DNA of 64,000 nucleotides from Macrotis lagotis (Eukaryota > Chordata > Mammalia > Peramelemorphia > Peramelidae): positions 160,476,490 through 160,540,489 of the forward strand of contig NC_133666.1 in NCBI RefSeq assembly GCF_037893015.1. Reading direction: 5' to 3'. Position numbers and translations under genes: made by a program. The notes beneath the pieces are model-generated. The model worked only from the letters and a program-made list of their open reading frames with translations, had not been told where the DNA came from and searched no databases. Each line of letters starts with the position of its first letter. Positions within the stretch are counted from its first letter, which is position 1. Below are positions 21,440 through 33,624 of the stretch, piece after piece.

Positions 21440-22469
21440 TCCAACAGGAACATTTGAAATTCCCCTGGTTCATTGAAAGTCCATCTTTTTTCCCCGGAAG
21501 AGGACATTTAGCCTTGCTGGGTAGTTCATTCTTTGCTGCATTCTAAGCTCTTTTGCCTTCCGGTATATTATATTCCAAGCCCTACGAGCTTCCAATGTAG
21601 TTGCTGCTAAGTCCTGTGTGAGCCTGACTGCAGCTCCATGATATTTGAACTGTGTCCTTCTGGCTGCTTGTAATATTTTCTCTTCGACTTGGGAGTTCTG
21701 GAACTTGGCTATAATATTCCTAGGGGTTGGTTTTTTGGGATCTCTTTCTTGGGTGGATCAGTTGATTCTCTCCATTTATATTTTGCCCTCTGCTTCTAGA
21801 ATATCAGGGCAATTTTCCTGTAGTAATTCTTTGAAAATGATGTCAAGGCTCTTTTCTTGATCATGACTTTCAGGTATTCCAATAATTTTTAAATTATCTT
21901 CCCTAAGTCTGTTTTCCATATTAGTTGTTTTTTCAATGAGATATTTCACGTGTTCTTCTAATTTTTCATTTTTTTGGTTTTGAAGTATTGATTCCTGGTT
22001 TCTGGTAAATTCATCAATCTGCCTGAATTCTATTCTTTTTCTGAAGGATTTGTTCTCCTCAGAGGGTTTTCTTATCTCTTTTTCAATTTGGCCAATTTTG
22101 CTTTTTAAGGAATTCTTCTCCTCAATAACTCTTTGAACTGTTTTATCCATTTGCCCTAAGCTGGTTTTGAGCATGCTATTTTCTTCAGCATTCTTTTTGG
22201 ATTTCCTTGACTAAGCTGCTGACTTCATTTTCATGTTTTTCCTCCATCTTGCTCCTTTCTTTTCCCAGTTTTTCTTCCAACTCCTTCATTTGATTTTCAA
22301 ATTCTTTTTTGAGCTCTGTCATACCATGAACCCAATTTCTGTTTTGCTTGGAGTGTTTAGATGCAGGAGCTTGTACCTCCTCCTCTTCAGACTGAGTATT
22401 TTGATCCTTCTTGGGCTCATGAGCAAAATATTTCTCAATGGTCTTCCTCTTATTTCTCTGCTTGCTCAT
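21440..22469 (-). pseudogene. HAL1 ORF1 (RNA-binding protein), broken
   Basis: ORF1 of L1-type elements encodes a trimeric RNA-binding chaperone that coats the element RNA. The start is chosen at the Met of MSKQRNKRK (22,469). The N-terminal part is Lys/Glu-rich and coiled-coil-like (22,330-22,190 and about 22,170-21,950), followed by an RRM-like segment (DNLKIIGIPESHDQEKS near 21,880) and a C-terminal domain running to about 21,440. A stop and frame change near 22,180 and an in-frame stop near 21,776 break it. The frames are otherwise long, so this copy is younger than the host copy. Confidence 0.8.
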
Positions 22470-23213
22470 TTTCCCAGCCTGAGCCTGGTTTTTGGGTGCT
22501 TCCTGAGCTTTTGGGACACTCCCACAAGGGTCTCAGTGTGTGAGGCTCTGTCTTCCCTCCTGGTCTGTGAATAACCATAAGTGCCCCCCTTTGCCACGGG
22601 GCTGAGGTGGGGGGCCCCTGCTCTTCTATGGGGGTGGCCTAGACTCCGATCAGGATCTGAATGTGGTCAGAACCCCAGAGTCCTGTTCCAGAAGCAGAGG
22701 ACAGAGCTCTGCAGTCTCACTTCACTCCCCTCCCTCAGCTCAATGGGCTCAAGCCCTGGATGCTCCTGCTTACCACCTCTGCCTGCTTCTGTTTCCTGGA
22801 TCAGGGCTGGGGAAAGACCAAGCTGCTAGCTGTGTGCCCTGACGGCTGGCTTCCACGTGTTCACTCTGGCAGAGGTCCCCCACTGTTCCCCCACTTTGTG
22901 CCCAGAGCTCCCCGGAGTGTACCTCAGGAGACTACTCCCTGTTGAGAGCCACGGCTTCCAGAGCCCTGGGGCTGCCTCCAGGAGGCTGAAGTTCTTTGGC
23001 TCTGGTGGGCCACCCCTCTGGCTGGCCTCCCCTCCAACCCGGGGAGCAGAGCCTTTCTGTTCTTTTCCAGGTTACCTTGAGTAGGAGAACTGCCTCACTG
23101 GTTACCTTTGTGGATTCTGTCTCTCCAAAGTTTAGTTAGAGTCCTTAGTTTCCCATTTTATCAGAGAGCACCTAAGACTTGTTCCCTTCTTATCACCATC
23201 TTGGCTCTGACCC
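22470..23213 (-). promoter_or_regulatory. HAL1 5' leader, G+C-rich
   Basis: About 740 bp of clearly higher G+C than its surroundings between the element start (23,213) and the ORF1 Met (22,469). L1-type elements carry an internal promoter here; the position supports that, but no factor site was defined. Several spurious open frames on the plus strand (22,581-23,084) come from this base composition. Confidence 0.55.
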
Positions 23214-23239
23214 TAATTTTGGTCATTTCTACAGGAACA

Positions 23240-24412
23240 TTTGCACTTTCCCTGTTTCAATGAAAGTTCATCTTTTCCTCTGGAAGATGATGTTCAGTTT
23301 TGCTGGGTAGTTGATACTCAGTTGCATTCCAAGCTCTTTTGCCTCCTGGAATATTATATCCCAAACCCTACTAGCCCTTGATGTAGATGCTCTTAAGTCC
23401 TGGATAATGCTGACTGTAGCTACATGATATCTGAATTATTTCCTTCTGGCCTCTTGTAATAGTTTCTCTTTAATTTAGGAGTTCTGTAACATGGCTATAA
23501 TATTCCTGGGGGTTGGTTATTTTGGATCTCTTTCTAGGGAAGACTGGTGGATTCTCTCAATTTCTATTCTGCCCTCTGCTTCTAGGATATCAGGGCAATT
23601 TTTCTGTAGGAATTCTTTAAAAATGAGGTCAAGGCTCTTTTCTTGATCATGACTTTCATGTGTCCTAATAATTTTTAAATTATCTTTCCTGAATCTGTTT
23701 TCCAGATCAGTTATTTTTTCAATGAGATGTTTCACATTTTCTTCTAATTTTTCATTCTTTTAGTGTTGAAGTATTGTGTCTTGATTTCTCATATAGTCAT
23801 CAGCTTCCTTTAAATCCATTCTACATTTGAGGCATTTTTTTTTTAGGTTTTTGCAAGGCAAATAGGGTTAAGTGGCTTGCCCAAGGCCACACGGCTAGGT
23901 AATTATTAAGTGTCTGAGACTGGATTTGAACCCAGGTACTCCTGACTTCAGGGCCAGTGCTTTATCCACTGCGCCACCTAGCCACCCCCATTTGTTTTAT
24001 TCAAAGAGCTTTCTTATCAGCTTTTCCATCTGGCCAGTTCTGCTTTGTTATTCATTCTTCTCCTCAATAACTAATTGAACTTTTTTTTATCCATTTGACC
24101 TAAGCTGGTTTTTAACATATTATTTTCAGCATTATTTGGATGTTCTTGACTAAGCTGCTGACTTTGTTTTCATGTTTTTCCTGCCTCTTTTTCATTTTTT
24201 CCCAATTTTTCTTCTATCTCCCTCACGTTATTTCCAAAATCTGTTTTGAGCTCTGTCATAGCCTGAGCCCAAGTTCCATTTTTCTTGGAGTCCTTAAATG
24301 CAGAAGCTTATACTTCTTCATCTTCAGATTGAGTATTTTGATCTGCCTTGGGATCATAGAAAAAGTATTTGTCAATGGTCTAGTTCCTTTTTTATTTCTC
24401 TGTTTACTCATT
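23240..24412 (-). pseudogene. HAL1 ORF1 of the older copy, broken
   Basis: Aligns with the ORF1 at 21,440-22,469: RRM-like segment at 23,735-23,520 (DNLKIIRTHESHDQEKS), coiled-coil part at about 24,150-24,000, and a start region near 24,412. A 155-bp SINE splits the coiled-coil, and several stops and shifts are present. Confidence 0.7.
23835..23990 (-). mobile_element. Marsupial CORE-SINE inside HAL1 ORF1
   Basis: Antisense copy: T-run, gcaaggcaaatagggttaag, CORE tggcttgcccaaggccacac, tggatttgaacccaggtact (box B side), ending tgcgccacctagccaccc (box A side). It interrupts ORF1. Confidence 0.9.
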
Positions 24413-25164
24413 TCCCTAGCCTATGCCTGGTTTTGAGATGGTTCCTGATCTTTTGATTATTATTGGGACATCCCCCACAAGTGCCTCAGTGTGTGAGGCT
24501 CTGACTGCTCTCCTGGTCTGTGCATGACCACAAGTGCACCCCCTCTGCCACTGGGCTGAAGGGGGGTCCCTTTGTATTTGGGGGCCTAGACTATGATCAG
24601 GATCTGAATGTGGTCAGAGCCCCAGAGTCCTGTACCAGGGAAAGAGGACAGACCTCAGAAGTCTCTCCCCTACCTTCGATTGACTGAGTACTCAGGGCAC
24701 AGTTACCCGGAGATTCCTGCTTGCCAGCTCTTGCTTCCATTTACTGATTCTGGGCTGAATGGACCACAGACTGAGTACCACAACCTTCCTGAGGGTCTGG
24801 GCTTTGTGCTTGCTCTGGCAGAAGTCTCCCTACTGATCCTCCACATTGTGCCCAGTGCTCCCAGGTTGCAGGTCAGTGATTTGCTTCTGCTGCTTGGAGA
24901 AGTTACTCTCAGGTGCTCTGGGACTGTTCCCAGGAGGTTGAAGTTTCTTCTCTGTGGCGGGGACCACCCCTCCAACACCATGGAACAGTTTTTCCACTAT
25001 TTTCCAGGTTACCTCTGGCTGGAGAATTGCCTCATTCTGTCTTTCTGAGGGTTCTGTCTCTCAAAAATTTAGTTGGAGTCACAATTTTAAGATTTTTGAA
25101 ATATTTTTGAGAGAACACCTAGGAGAAGCTATTCTCCTCCCACCATCTTGACTCTACCCTCCAC

Positions 25165-25683
25165 CATTTTTTTATAAAGTACCCAAAGTACCAAAATATT
25201 TATAGCAGTTCTTTTTTTGATGAAAAAAGTATTGGGAATTGAGGATATTTTAATCAGTTGGGAAATCAGTGAATAAGTTGAGCTATAATGACTATGATAG
25301 GTGACATGGAAGGCTATCATTCTGTATGATATAATAAGCAGGCAGATTTCTGAAAAAATCTGCAAAGCCAAGAACTGATGCTGAGTTAAATGAACATAAC
25401 CAGGAGAACATTGTTGACATTAACAGCAGCATTGTGTGATGATCAAGTATGATATACTTAACTTTTCTTAACAAAATAGTTATTAAAGATTATAAAAAAC
25501 TTGTGATGAAATTTTCCATGCACATTTAGAGAAATAAATCTATGGAGTCTTAATGCAGGCCAAATCATATCATTTTCACTTTCTGGATTTGAATTTTGTT
25601 TTTTCTTGCTTTAGTGTTTTTTTTTATTTTGTTCTGATAATTCTTTCAACATATGATTAATATGGAAATATGTTTACCATAAC

Positions 25684-25736
<53 letters not shown>

Positions 25737-26010
25737 AGAGAGAGAGAGAGAGAGAGAGACAGAGACTGAGACAGATATAGACGTAGATATAGACGTAGAC
25801 GTAGACATAGACGTAGATGTAGACATAGACTTAGACATAGACGTAGATGTAGATATAGATACAGCCTGTATTAGATTACTTACAGTTCTGGGAAAGAAGG
25901 ATGGAGAGAAGGAAAAAAGAAAAAATTGGAATTATAAATCTTACAAAAATGAATGTTGATAATTCATCCCTATGGGAGAGTGACTTGGAACTATGCCTAA
26001 AGGGCAATAT
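25165..26010 (+). mobile_element. LINE-1/HAL1 3' UTR fragment
   Basis: Sense-strand 3' UTR blocks: agttaaatgaacataaccag, gagaacattgttgacatta, ttgtgtgatgatcaagtatg, and after a microsatellite, cttacaaaaatgaatgttga. It is head-to-head with the HAL1 to its left. Confidence 0.6.
25687..25865. repeat. Compound microsatellite: (TA)n, (GA)n, hexamer array
   Basis: (TA)n to about 25,734, (GA)n to about 25,760, then about 15 variants of a GAYRTA hexamer (gatata, gacgta, gacata, gatgta) to 25,861. It creates a false open frame alternating Asp with Ile or Val. Confidence 0.95.
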
Positions 26011-26019
26011 AACTTTATA

Positions 26020-28640
26020 TATCTGGGGTGGAGATAAGTTAGTGGAGAGGAAACAGCAAAAGTCCCTGCAGCTCTCCTCCATGGTTTGGTTATGACTAAC
26101 CAAATTCTAGCATGGCAAAATTCATAGAAAAAAATGAGTTAGTCAATTTTCCAACCTAAGACAACTTGGAAGATATATAGGAAGGGTTTGTTTCACTGGG
26201 GTGAAAAGGACCTGTAGTGTAGCCTGGGACCACTGACCACTGGATCAAACTAACTCCAGCCATCCAGGAACAGCCAGCAGGGTAACTGGGTCCCGGGAGG
26301 CACCTGGATCCATGGTAGCAGGGCAGACCCCAGATGTCGCAGCCCATGAATTGCCAAGGACAACTTGGAAGGCCAGCAGGAAAACTCTGCCACAATACAG
26401 TGTGTGCAGAGCCCAGGCCAGCACAGGCTTCAGCAACGCCCTGACCATGGGAACCAGAAGCGTACTTGTGAAGTCACCCAGCAGCTGTTCTCAGAGTTCT
26501 CAGCCCATAGATAAGGGGGTTGGGGAGACTACTGGGAAGTCTAAGCTATCCCTGGTGCAGGACTCTTGTTTTGCCAATATTCAGATCCAGGTAGCAGTAT
26601 TGGACCCCATTCTGCATAGCAGAGCAGGGACTCGCCTCACAGTTTCAAGACAGTGGAGAGGACTTATGGTCATCAAAGGACCAAAGCACTAGGCCACTAG
26701 AGTAGTCATTGCCTGTCATAAGACCTTGAAGGAACTGAGGTCCCATGGTGGGGGAGGGGGGCTGTCTCTAAAATACCTGCAAAAACCCTCAAAAGCTTGG
26801 GAAAGTGTGTCCTTCACCCCGGAACCAGAGCTGTCTTAACAAAGTTAAAATCAAGTTATAGACAAGACAAATGAGAAGAAGAAAATTAATCTGAAAATAG
26901 ACAATTACTTTGGTCCCATGGAGAATAAAAATGCACACTCAGAACATGACAAAGTCCAAGCTTCTGTATCTAAAGCCTCCATGAAAAATATGAATTGATC
27001 TTAGGCTATGGAATAACTCAAAAAATATCTTGAAATTAAAGTAAAGATAGAGAAAAATTAGGAAGAGAAATGAAAGCAATTCATGAAAATCATGAAAACC
27101 AAATGAGCATCTTGGTGAAGAAACACTGGAGAAAGAAACATCTTAAAAAAAACAGTTTAGGTCAAATGAAAAAACTAGACCAAAATCTCAATGAAGAGAA
27201 GAATGCCTTAAAAGCAGAACTGGCCAGATGAAAAGGAGATAAAAAATATTCTGTAGAAAATAATTCCTTTAATTGTAGAATAGATTAAAGGGAAACTGAG
27301 AATTTTTAAGAAATCAAGAAGCAATTAAACAAACTACAAGAAGCAAAACTATAATAAAATGTGAAATATCTCATTGGAAAAACAAATGGCCTGGAAAAAA
27401 AGAGCAAGAGAGATAATTTAAAAATTCCTGGGCTATATCAAAGTCATGACTAGGAAAAAGAGCCTTAACTTCATTTAAAAAAACTCTTCAGAACAATTGC
27501 CCTGATATCCTAGAAGTAGAGTGTAAAATAGAAAGTGAGGGAATCCACTGATCATCTCCTGAAAGAGATACCAAAATGAAAATTGTCTGAAATATTATAG
27601 TTAAATTTCAGAACTCCCAAGTCAAGGAGAAAATATTACAAGCATTCAGAAAGAAAATTCAGATATCATGAAACTACAGTCAGGATTACTCAGGATTTAG
27701 CAGCTTCTATATAAATGACTCATAGGACTTGGAATATGATATTCTGGAAGGCAAAAGACCTTGGATTGCAACCAAGCATTAAATACCCAGCAAAATGAAC
27801 ATCTTTTATCAGAAGAAAAGATGAACATTCAATTAAATAGGAGACTTTCAAACTTTCCTTTTGAAATTTCCAGAACTAAATATAAAGTTTGTTCTTTAAT
27901 TATAGGATACAGGTGAAACATAGAGTGGGTGGATATGAAGGGCAAATTATGAGGTTTTAAATGATGTTGAACTGCTTGTATTAAGGCATTTACAAGGAGC
28001 ATATATAGACAAGGCACAGGAGGGAGCTCAATATGAAGATATATTATCTAATAAAGATGGAGTCAGTGGATGAGAAAAGAATGTACTGGGAGAAAGGGGG
28101 AGGAGAGGTAGAATGGGCTAAGATATCTCATGTAAAAGAGGCAAGAAAAATTTTTACAATTGCATGGAAGGGGGGGAAGGTGAGGGGGGAATGAGTGAGT
28201 CTTTGTTCTTGGGAAATGGCACAGAGAGGAAATAACATTCACATTCTATCATGTATAGAAATCAATCTTCGCCAGAGGGAAAAAAGGAGATGAAAGGGAT
28301 GGGAGAAAGCAGATGGTGTTGGGAGAGTGTTTGTAGGTGATAGAAGAAAGGGAAGATCATGGGAAATTGTATCTGAGTACAATAAACTTTTGAGAAGGGC
28401 CAAGGTAAAAGGAGAGAGTGAATAGAATAAATGGGTGTGGGAGGAATAGATTGGAGGGAAATACAGCTAGCAATAGCAGCTATGGGAAAAATTGTGAATC
28501 AACTACTCTCATGGACATATGACAAAGCATTCTATCTATCACAAAGACAGAGTTAATGGTATCTGAATACAGAAATAACCCTACATCTTTTTCTCTTACT
28601 TTACTTTTTTTGAGTTTTCTCTTTCTTTATGGAGGGAAGG
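26020..28640 (+). mobile_element. HAL1-like element, plus strand
   Basis: A G+C-richer leader (about 26,020-26,850) is followed by a decayed ORF1 (about 26,860-27,840) and then by a purine-rich 3' region (27,880-28,640) that matches the post-ORF1 region of the HAL1 at 20-21.4 kb in the same order (ggatacaggtgaaac, gcacaggagggagct, tgggagaaagggggagg, gatatctcatgtaa). No ORF2 is present. Confidence 0.65.
26860..27840 (+). pseudogene. HAL1/L1 ORF1 remnant
   Basis: Plus-strand counterpart of the ORF1s at 22 and 24 kb: start-side Lys-rich part near 26,870, coiled-coil at about 27,050-27,380, RRM-like part near 27,420-27,560 (cctgatatcctagaagtaga), and a C-terminal part with ggattactcaggatttagca near 27,685 and gcattaaatacccagcaaaa near 27,776. 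Many stops; no long open frame remains. Confidence 0.65.
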
Positions 28641-28699
28641 AAAGTTATGTTTATTTTTACAAGACTATTGAAGTAATGTGAAAATTAAATTACAAAGAA

Positions 28700-29270
28700 A
28701 AATAACCCGTGCATACCCTTTAATCTGTCAATAATTCTTCTAGGTCTGTATCTCAATGAGATCATAAAAAAGTGCAAAAACACTCTTCATGAACAGAAAT
28801 ATTTATAGTTGCTCCTTTTGGAATGGCAAATAATTGGTAATTGAGGGGATAGCCATCAATTGGGGAATGAGTGAAGGGAGAAGAACCATAAGAACATTAT
28901 ACATACCAACAACAACATTGGGTGATGATCAGCTATGATGCAATTGATCATTTCAGGATTTCAGTAATCAAAGACATTAGGAAAATATTTGTGAGGGAGA
29001 ATATCATCCATATACAAAGAAGAAAATGAAGTTAAAATGCAGATACAAGTTTTGTTTTCTTCAATCAAAAAAACACTGTCATATGAATTATGTTGTTTTC
29101 CTTTTTAATATTTTTCCTTATGTTTGGATGGGACTCTTCTTTCACAACACAATATGGATCTATGTTTATCATGGTTATAAATATAGAGCCTATATTGCAT
29201 TGCTTTTTGTAAGGGGAGGGAGAAAGAAAGAAAGGGAGGGAGAAAATTGAAAAAAATAGATTGCTAAAAA
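28700..29270 (+). mobile_element. LINE-1 3' end, plus strand
   Basis: 3' region blocks in order: gtctgtatctcaatgagatc, atttatagttgctcctttt, gccatcaattggggaatgag, ttgggtgatgatcagctatg, then a purine-rich stretch near 29,210-29,260. ORF2 is missing between this and the ORF1 upstream. Confidence 0.6.
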
Positions 29271-29520
29271 GTACTATTACATGTAGTTAGAAAAGCAAAA
29301 TGCAAAAAGAAAAGAAATAATACTACAAGTCATTATTATTTATTGGAAGTTACAGATTTATTGAATTTGGAGTCCGCCCTGTGGTTTCCTTGATAAATCC
29401 ATATATAGAGTTACATGTATTACCTATAGGTATACCCATATATACATATATATATACATAGGCATGCATATCTATGTATATAGGTATGCATATAAAATTA
29501 TATTTGCATCTCCATGGTTG

Positions 29521-29522
29521 TA

Positions 29523-29603
<81 letters not shown>

Positions 29604-29605
29604 TA
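29521..29605. repeat. (TA)n and (AC)n microsatellites
   Basis: (AT)n at about 29,527-29,563 followed by (AC)n at about 29,569-29,602. Both strands give false Tyr/Ile or Thr/His open frames. Confidence 0.95.
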
Positions 29606-29929
29606 CATGTATATGAGTGAGTGTTCAAAGGTTGCAATTTCTAGGTCAGAGTGGGAGGGAATAAAAAAAATAGATGACAGTTTTATTGTATATTTGAAAG
29701 AAATAGCAAGTTGTGCATAGTAGATTTCAAGCTTCACATGAAATCATCTTTTCATTGTGGTATATTATGGAAATGCTTTCTATGTCAAATAATTTGAAAA
29801 TAAAATAAAAAAATCAATAGTACATGAACTGTGTATCAAAATTTTAATAACAGAAACAGCATAGAAATTACTATACTAAAACATCTTCTAGAATTACAAG
29901 AATTCCTAATGAAGAGCTTCAAAAACATT

Positions 29930-30300
29930 TTAAAAATTAAAAATCAATTAACATACATTATAAAGTTTATTACCAATATATTAAGAAAGAATACACACTA
30001 CTAAATTACTTTTCATTAGACATATACTTTCCTAATAACAAAAATCAAGACAAAGTAACCTACCTATAGTTCAATATTACTAAGAAATAAAAACAGAACT
30101 GCAAAATTTTGCAGAAAGAATAGAATGTTATTTCATAAAAACATGATTTAGATGTTTAGGAATACAAAGATAATTCCACATTGGAAAAATAATTAGTACA
30201 ATTGATCATATTAAAGTAAAAATATTCCACATGCTATAGCTTTATTAATAAGTAAATGAAAATATCAAAATGAAAAATTGAGCAAAGAATAAAAATTTCC
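29930..30300 (+). mobile_element. LINE-1 ORF2 RT fragment, decayed
   Basis: agaatagaatgttatttcat followed by aggaatacaaagataattcc and aattagtacaattgatcata reproduces, in sense orientation, the RT block seen antisense at 42,240-42,360. Confidence 0.5.
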
Positions 30301-31203
30301 ATTTTTCTTATAAAATTTATATCAACTTCTTTTGTCTTCAGATTACTTTCACTTGAAATTCATTTTCTCCTTTCTTATATTTACTTGAAAGGGTATCTTT
30401 AATTGGTTAAAAATTAGACATCTAAAACAAGGAAAAATAGCACTTTGTGGAACAGAGACATGCCGTAGTCTTTCCCCCAAAATACAAGAATAATGTAATC
30501 ATGCCTTCTATCCAGATGCTCATTTGACAAAGAATTTAATAATTCTATTGATGAATAAAAAAAGGAAGAAACAAAATTCAAAAACACTGGCAAATCATAC
30601 AAAGATAATCATTAATTTTATTTAATAAATATAAGGAAATTTAGATGAAGGCTGAAAAATAAGTTGGTTTAATAACATATTGGATGTATTAGATCCTTTA
30701 ACAAATAATCATAACACAACAAATACACATAAATCATATAAATGTTGTTCTATCTGTGTATTGTTATTTTTTCTGATATTTCTCAAATACATAGCAACTT
30801 GTAAACATAATAACATGGTAGAAAATAAAAGTCCTTAAAAAGAAGTGAAAAGGAAAAAAATGAGAAATATTTTGGTAGTTTTCCACTGCCTAAATCATGT
30901 TAATATTATAAAACTGTGATATTACATAAATTAATTTTTGTTGCATTAGTATAATATCAATTAACTTAGAAGCAATTATTTTGGAACTATAAAAATGATA
31001 ACATCATTCATGTGAAGGAACAAAATAATAAAAATAGCAAAGGTAATGATAATGAAAAAGAAGTAAAAAAGTAAGAGAAAGAACACTTTCAAAACTGACA
31101 TTATGCTATAACATATATATGCATATATGTATATATATATGTATGTAATAAGTATGAGGCAATGAGATAAGGTAACAAATGTACAGTAAAAATTGAAGCT
31201 AAG
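30300..31203. other. No gene recognised
   Basis: Very AT-rich; no readable domain in any frame and no repeat that I can name, apart from a degenerate TA/TG-rich run near 31,110-31,145. Confidence 0.5.
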
Positions 31204-31357
31204 AGGGGCAGATAGGTGGTGTAGAAGATAAAGCACTGGCCCTGGAGTCAGGAGTACAAATCTGGTCTCAGACACTTAATAATTACCTAGCTGTGTGGCC
31301 TTGGGCAAGGCACTTAACCCCATTTGCCTTACAAAAAAACCTTAAAAAAAAGAGAAG
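31204..31357 (+). mobile_element. Marsupial CORE-SINE
   Basis: ggggcagataggtggtgtag, then actggccctggagtcaggag, CORE cctagctgtgtggccttggg, ending ttgccttacaaaaaaacc. Possible duplication GAAGYTAAGA on both sides (left near 31,194, right near 31,355). Confidence 0.9.
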
Positions 31358-32079
31358 TTAAGAAAGACTATAGCGAGTAAAAATTAAAAGCATGGAAATT
31401 CAGAAATGGTCATTATAAGTTTCAATGTGAATGAATTGTTTAAAACATTTTAGCCTTAATAAATTTAATTTGAATGCACCATTTTTGTAAATGTATAAAA
31501 ATGAATAAGAATTTCTTTCCAAGTGATGACTTAGAGGAAAATTGTAAACCAAAACCAGGATTGAATATTAACAAGATCAAGTGTGAAATGGGTGATTTTG
31601 AGTTTTAGAAATTGAAAAAGTTTTTGCAAAAACAAAATTATTTCTAATAAGAGAAAAAATAATGAAAGGGTGATTTGAATAATAAGGAAAAATATTTGTA
31701 TTATATAACGCCGGTAAAGAACTGAAATCCAAGAAAGAAAGTGTTCTGTTATGAATATATACCTGAAAGCCATTCTCCATGAAAAGTACTTCAAAGTAAA
31801 ACACACATTGCTTAAAAAAAAATAATGGAACTTAGAAGTATTCCTAACCACATGAAAACCTACTGTAAATCACTTATAATGAGACAAATGACCCCAAAGT
31901 TTCATCACTCACCCAGAAAATTAACAATAATAGAAAAATAGAACTAGGATATGGAAATCAAAGCAAAAATCATACATCCTTGGAGAAATTATAAAATGAT
32001 CCAACCCTTCAGGGATGTAATTTATTACAATACAAATAAAGGCTAAACTCTCTGACTCCTTTATTCTGAGATCTCAGTG
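31358..32079. other. No gene recognised
   Basis: AT-rich; the minus-strand frame at 31,531-31,851 (106 codons) is Phe/Ile/Leu-rich and looks like a composition artefact. Confidence 0.5.

Positions 32080-32131
<52 letters not shown>
32080..32131. repeat. (TA)n microsatellite
   Basis: TA repeat with one TACA interruption near 32,090. Confidence 0.95.
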
Positions 32132-32133
<2 letters not shown>

Positions 32134-32209
32134 TATATCTAGAGGAAGGCAAAGTAAAAAAAACAGAAATATGCAAAAAATATTCCAGAATTTCTGTGTT
32201 AGTAAAGAA

Positions 32210-32400
32210 CAGAAAGAACAGGAAGTTAGCAAACTGTGGTGTATGGATGAAGTAGAATATTATTGTGTTTTAAAAATTATAAGTAAAAAGTAAATAGGAA
32301 AATATGTTAAGATATGAACTGATATAGAATATAATAAGTTCTATGTAAAAATACATACATACATACAATTTCTATAGCAATGTAAATAGAAGAGAAAAAA
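32210..32400 (+). mobile_element. LINE-1 3' region fragment
   Basis: gtagaatattattgtgtttt followed by gatatgaactgatatagaat matches the 3' region block that precedes the L1 3' UTR. Short and decayed. Confidence 0.45.
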
Positions 32401-32469
32401 TATAAAATCAAATTATTTTGCAATTGCTATAGCCAACTTTAACACTGGAGAACATTTGAGATGGTGCAT

Positions 32470-32615
32470 TTAGGCTGATTAAATAATAGATTCAATGGAA
32501 GGGACTTTAAAAGTCATCATATTCAACAATTGAGGAAACTGAGGACGAGAGAGATTTAGTGAATTGCCAGTAGTCTCCAGTACTTTATAGATAAGTGCCA
32601 GAACCCATGCTTTTT
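32470..32615 (+). mobile_element. MIR-like CORE remnant
   Basis: attgaggaaactgaggacg followed by gagagatttagtgaattgcc, a typical MIR core arrangement. Confidence 0.5.
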
Positions 32616-33624
32616 TTTTCCTGTAATGTAGAACTGGTACACAATTCCAAAGGAATATTGTACAGGTACATTGAATGTAGCATTTAATTTTGCTGAAATT
32701 AATTTCCCCATTCTTTTTTAAATTCTATGTTATTATAGCTCATTTAGTTTTGAGGAAAAATAAAATAAAATCAAAAAAATAAATATTATAAAAGAAAGAT
32801 ATAGATATAAAAAATCTATTTTAAAAATGAGGAAATGTAAGTTATGGACTTTTCTAACTGAATAGTGTTATTTTGTAACTTGAAATTGATCATTAGTTTT
32901 AAACTTGATGCTTTGTTTTTTTTCACAACTTTTAAAAATCATGGTATAATTGAATTTAATTGATCTTTATTAATCAGCTTTCCTGTGGGTTCTTGAACCT
33001 AGTGTAAGGTAATAGAAGTCCCACTAAGGAAAGTAATGTGCTACATGAAAAGGATATTGAATTTTAATCCAGAATCTGTTACTTATTTACAGACAATTTT
33101 TGGCATGTTGTAGTGACCATGTTTTACTTCTGTTTTCCTCTCCTGTAAAATAAGGGAGTTTCTCAAGATTGTTAATGTTATCGCCAATTCTGAATCTGTA
33201 ATTCTATGAAATACCGCAGGAACCTAACATGTGCTACTACATCATTGTTCTATAGTATATTGCTTGACACTGGTTCACCATTCTTCTAATTTGCAAAGGA
33301 TTCCAAAAGAAATGTGGTCATCCTAAGAGGATGGAAGTGAGAAAAACAGAATGCCATGATTCTCTCACACACTGGATCTGAGGATAAAAAAGATTATTGA
33401 TAAATATTTTTCATAAAAGACATGAAAAAATTCTGTCATGTTAACACAATGAAAAACGAAATTAAAATTCTGCATATAATGGAGGAAGGAAGGATATGTG
33501 CTAAGGTTAAAAAGGGTAATGGATATAATTTTGTTTGTCTACAATTGATTTTGCCTTTTAATTTTTTTCTTAATTTGAACTAACAATATCATGAAATAAA
33601 AGAGAATATCAACAAATAAGGAAA

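Larger units (their letters stand above)
20003..23213 (-). mobile_element. Full-length HAL1 (ORF1-only half-L1)
   Basis: Complete in order on the minus strand: start at 23,213 with the GGGTCAGAGCCAAGATGG pattern, G+C-rich leader to 22,470, ORF1 22,469 to about 21,440, a long 3' region, and a T-rich end at 20,003-20,035 (the poly(A) tail). ORF2 is absent; nothing with endonuclease or RT motifs is present. It is flanked by a 17-bp target duplication with three mismatches. This matches what is known of HAL1 elements in mammals, which must borrow RT from autonomous L1s. Confidence 0.75.
23214..25160 (-). mobile_element. HAL1, 5' half of the older host copy
   Basis: Continues the element interrupted at 20,002. 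Contains ORF1 (about 24,412 to 23,240) and a G+C-richer leader up to 25,160, which ends in caccatcttgactctaccc, a decayed version of the start at 23,213. It carries a SINE at 23,835-23,990. More diverged and more broken than the inserted copy. Confidence 0.7.

Noticed and set aside
22581-23084. Pro/Ser-rich plus-strand frames in a G+C-rich stretch, like exons or a CpG island
   Set aside because: They lie antisense in the HAL1 5' leader; the same leader recurs, decayed, at 24.5-25.1 kb.
25687-25959. Frame with alternating Asp and Ile/Val, like a Ca-binding repeat protein
   Set aside because: Translation of the hexamer microsatellite in L1 3' UTR.
26156-26692. G+C-rich frames on both strands at 26.2-26.7 kb
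   Set aside because: They lie in the leader of a plus-strand HAL1/L1; no splice or protein evidence.
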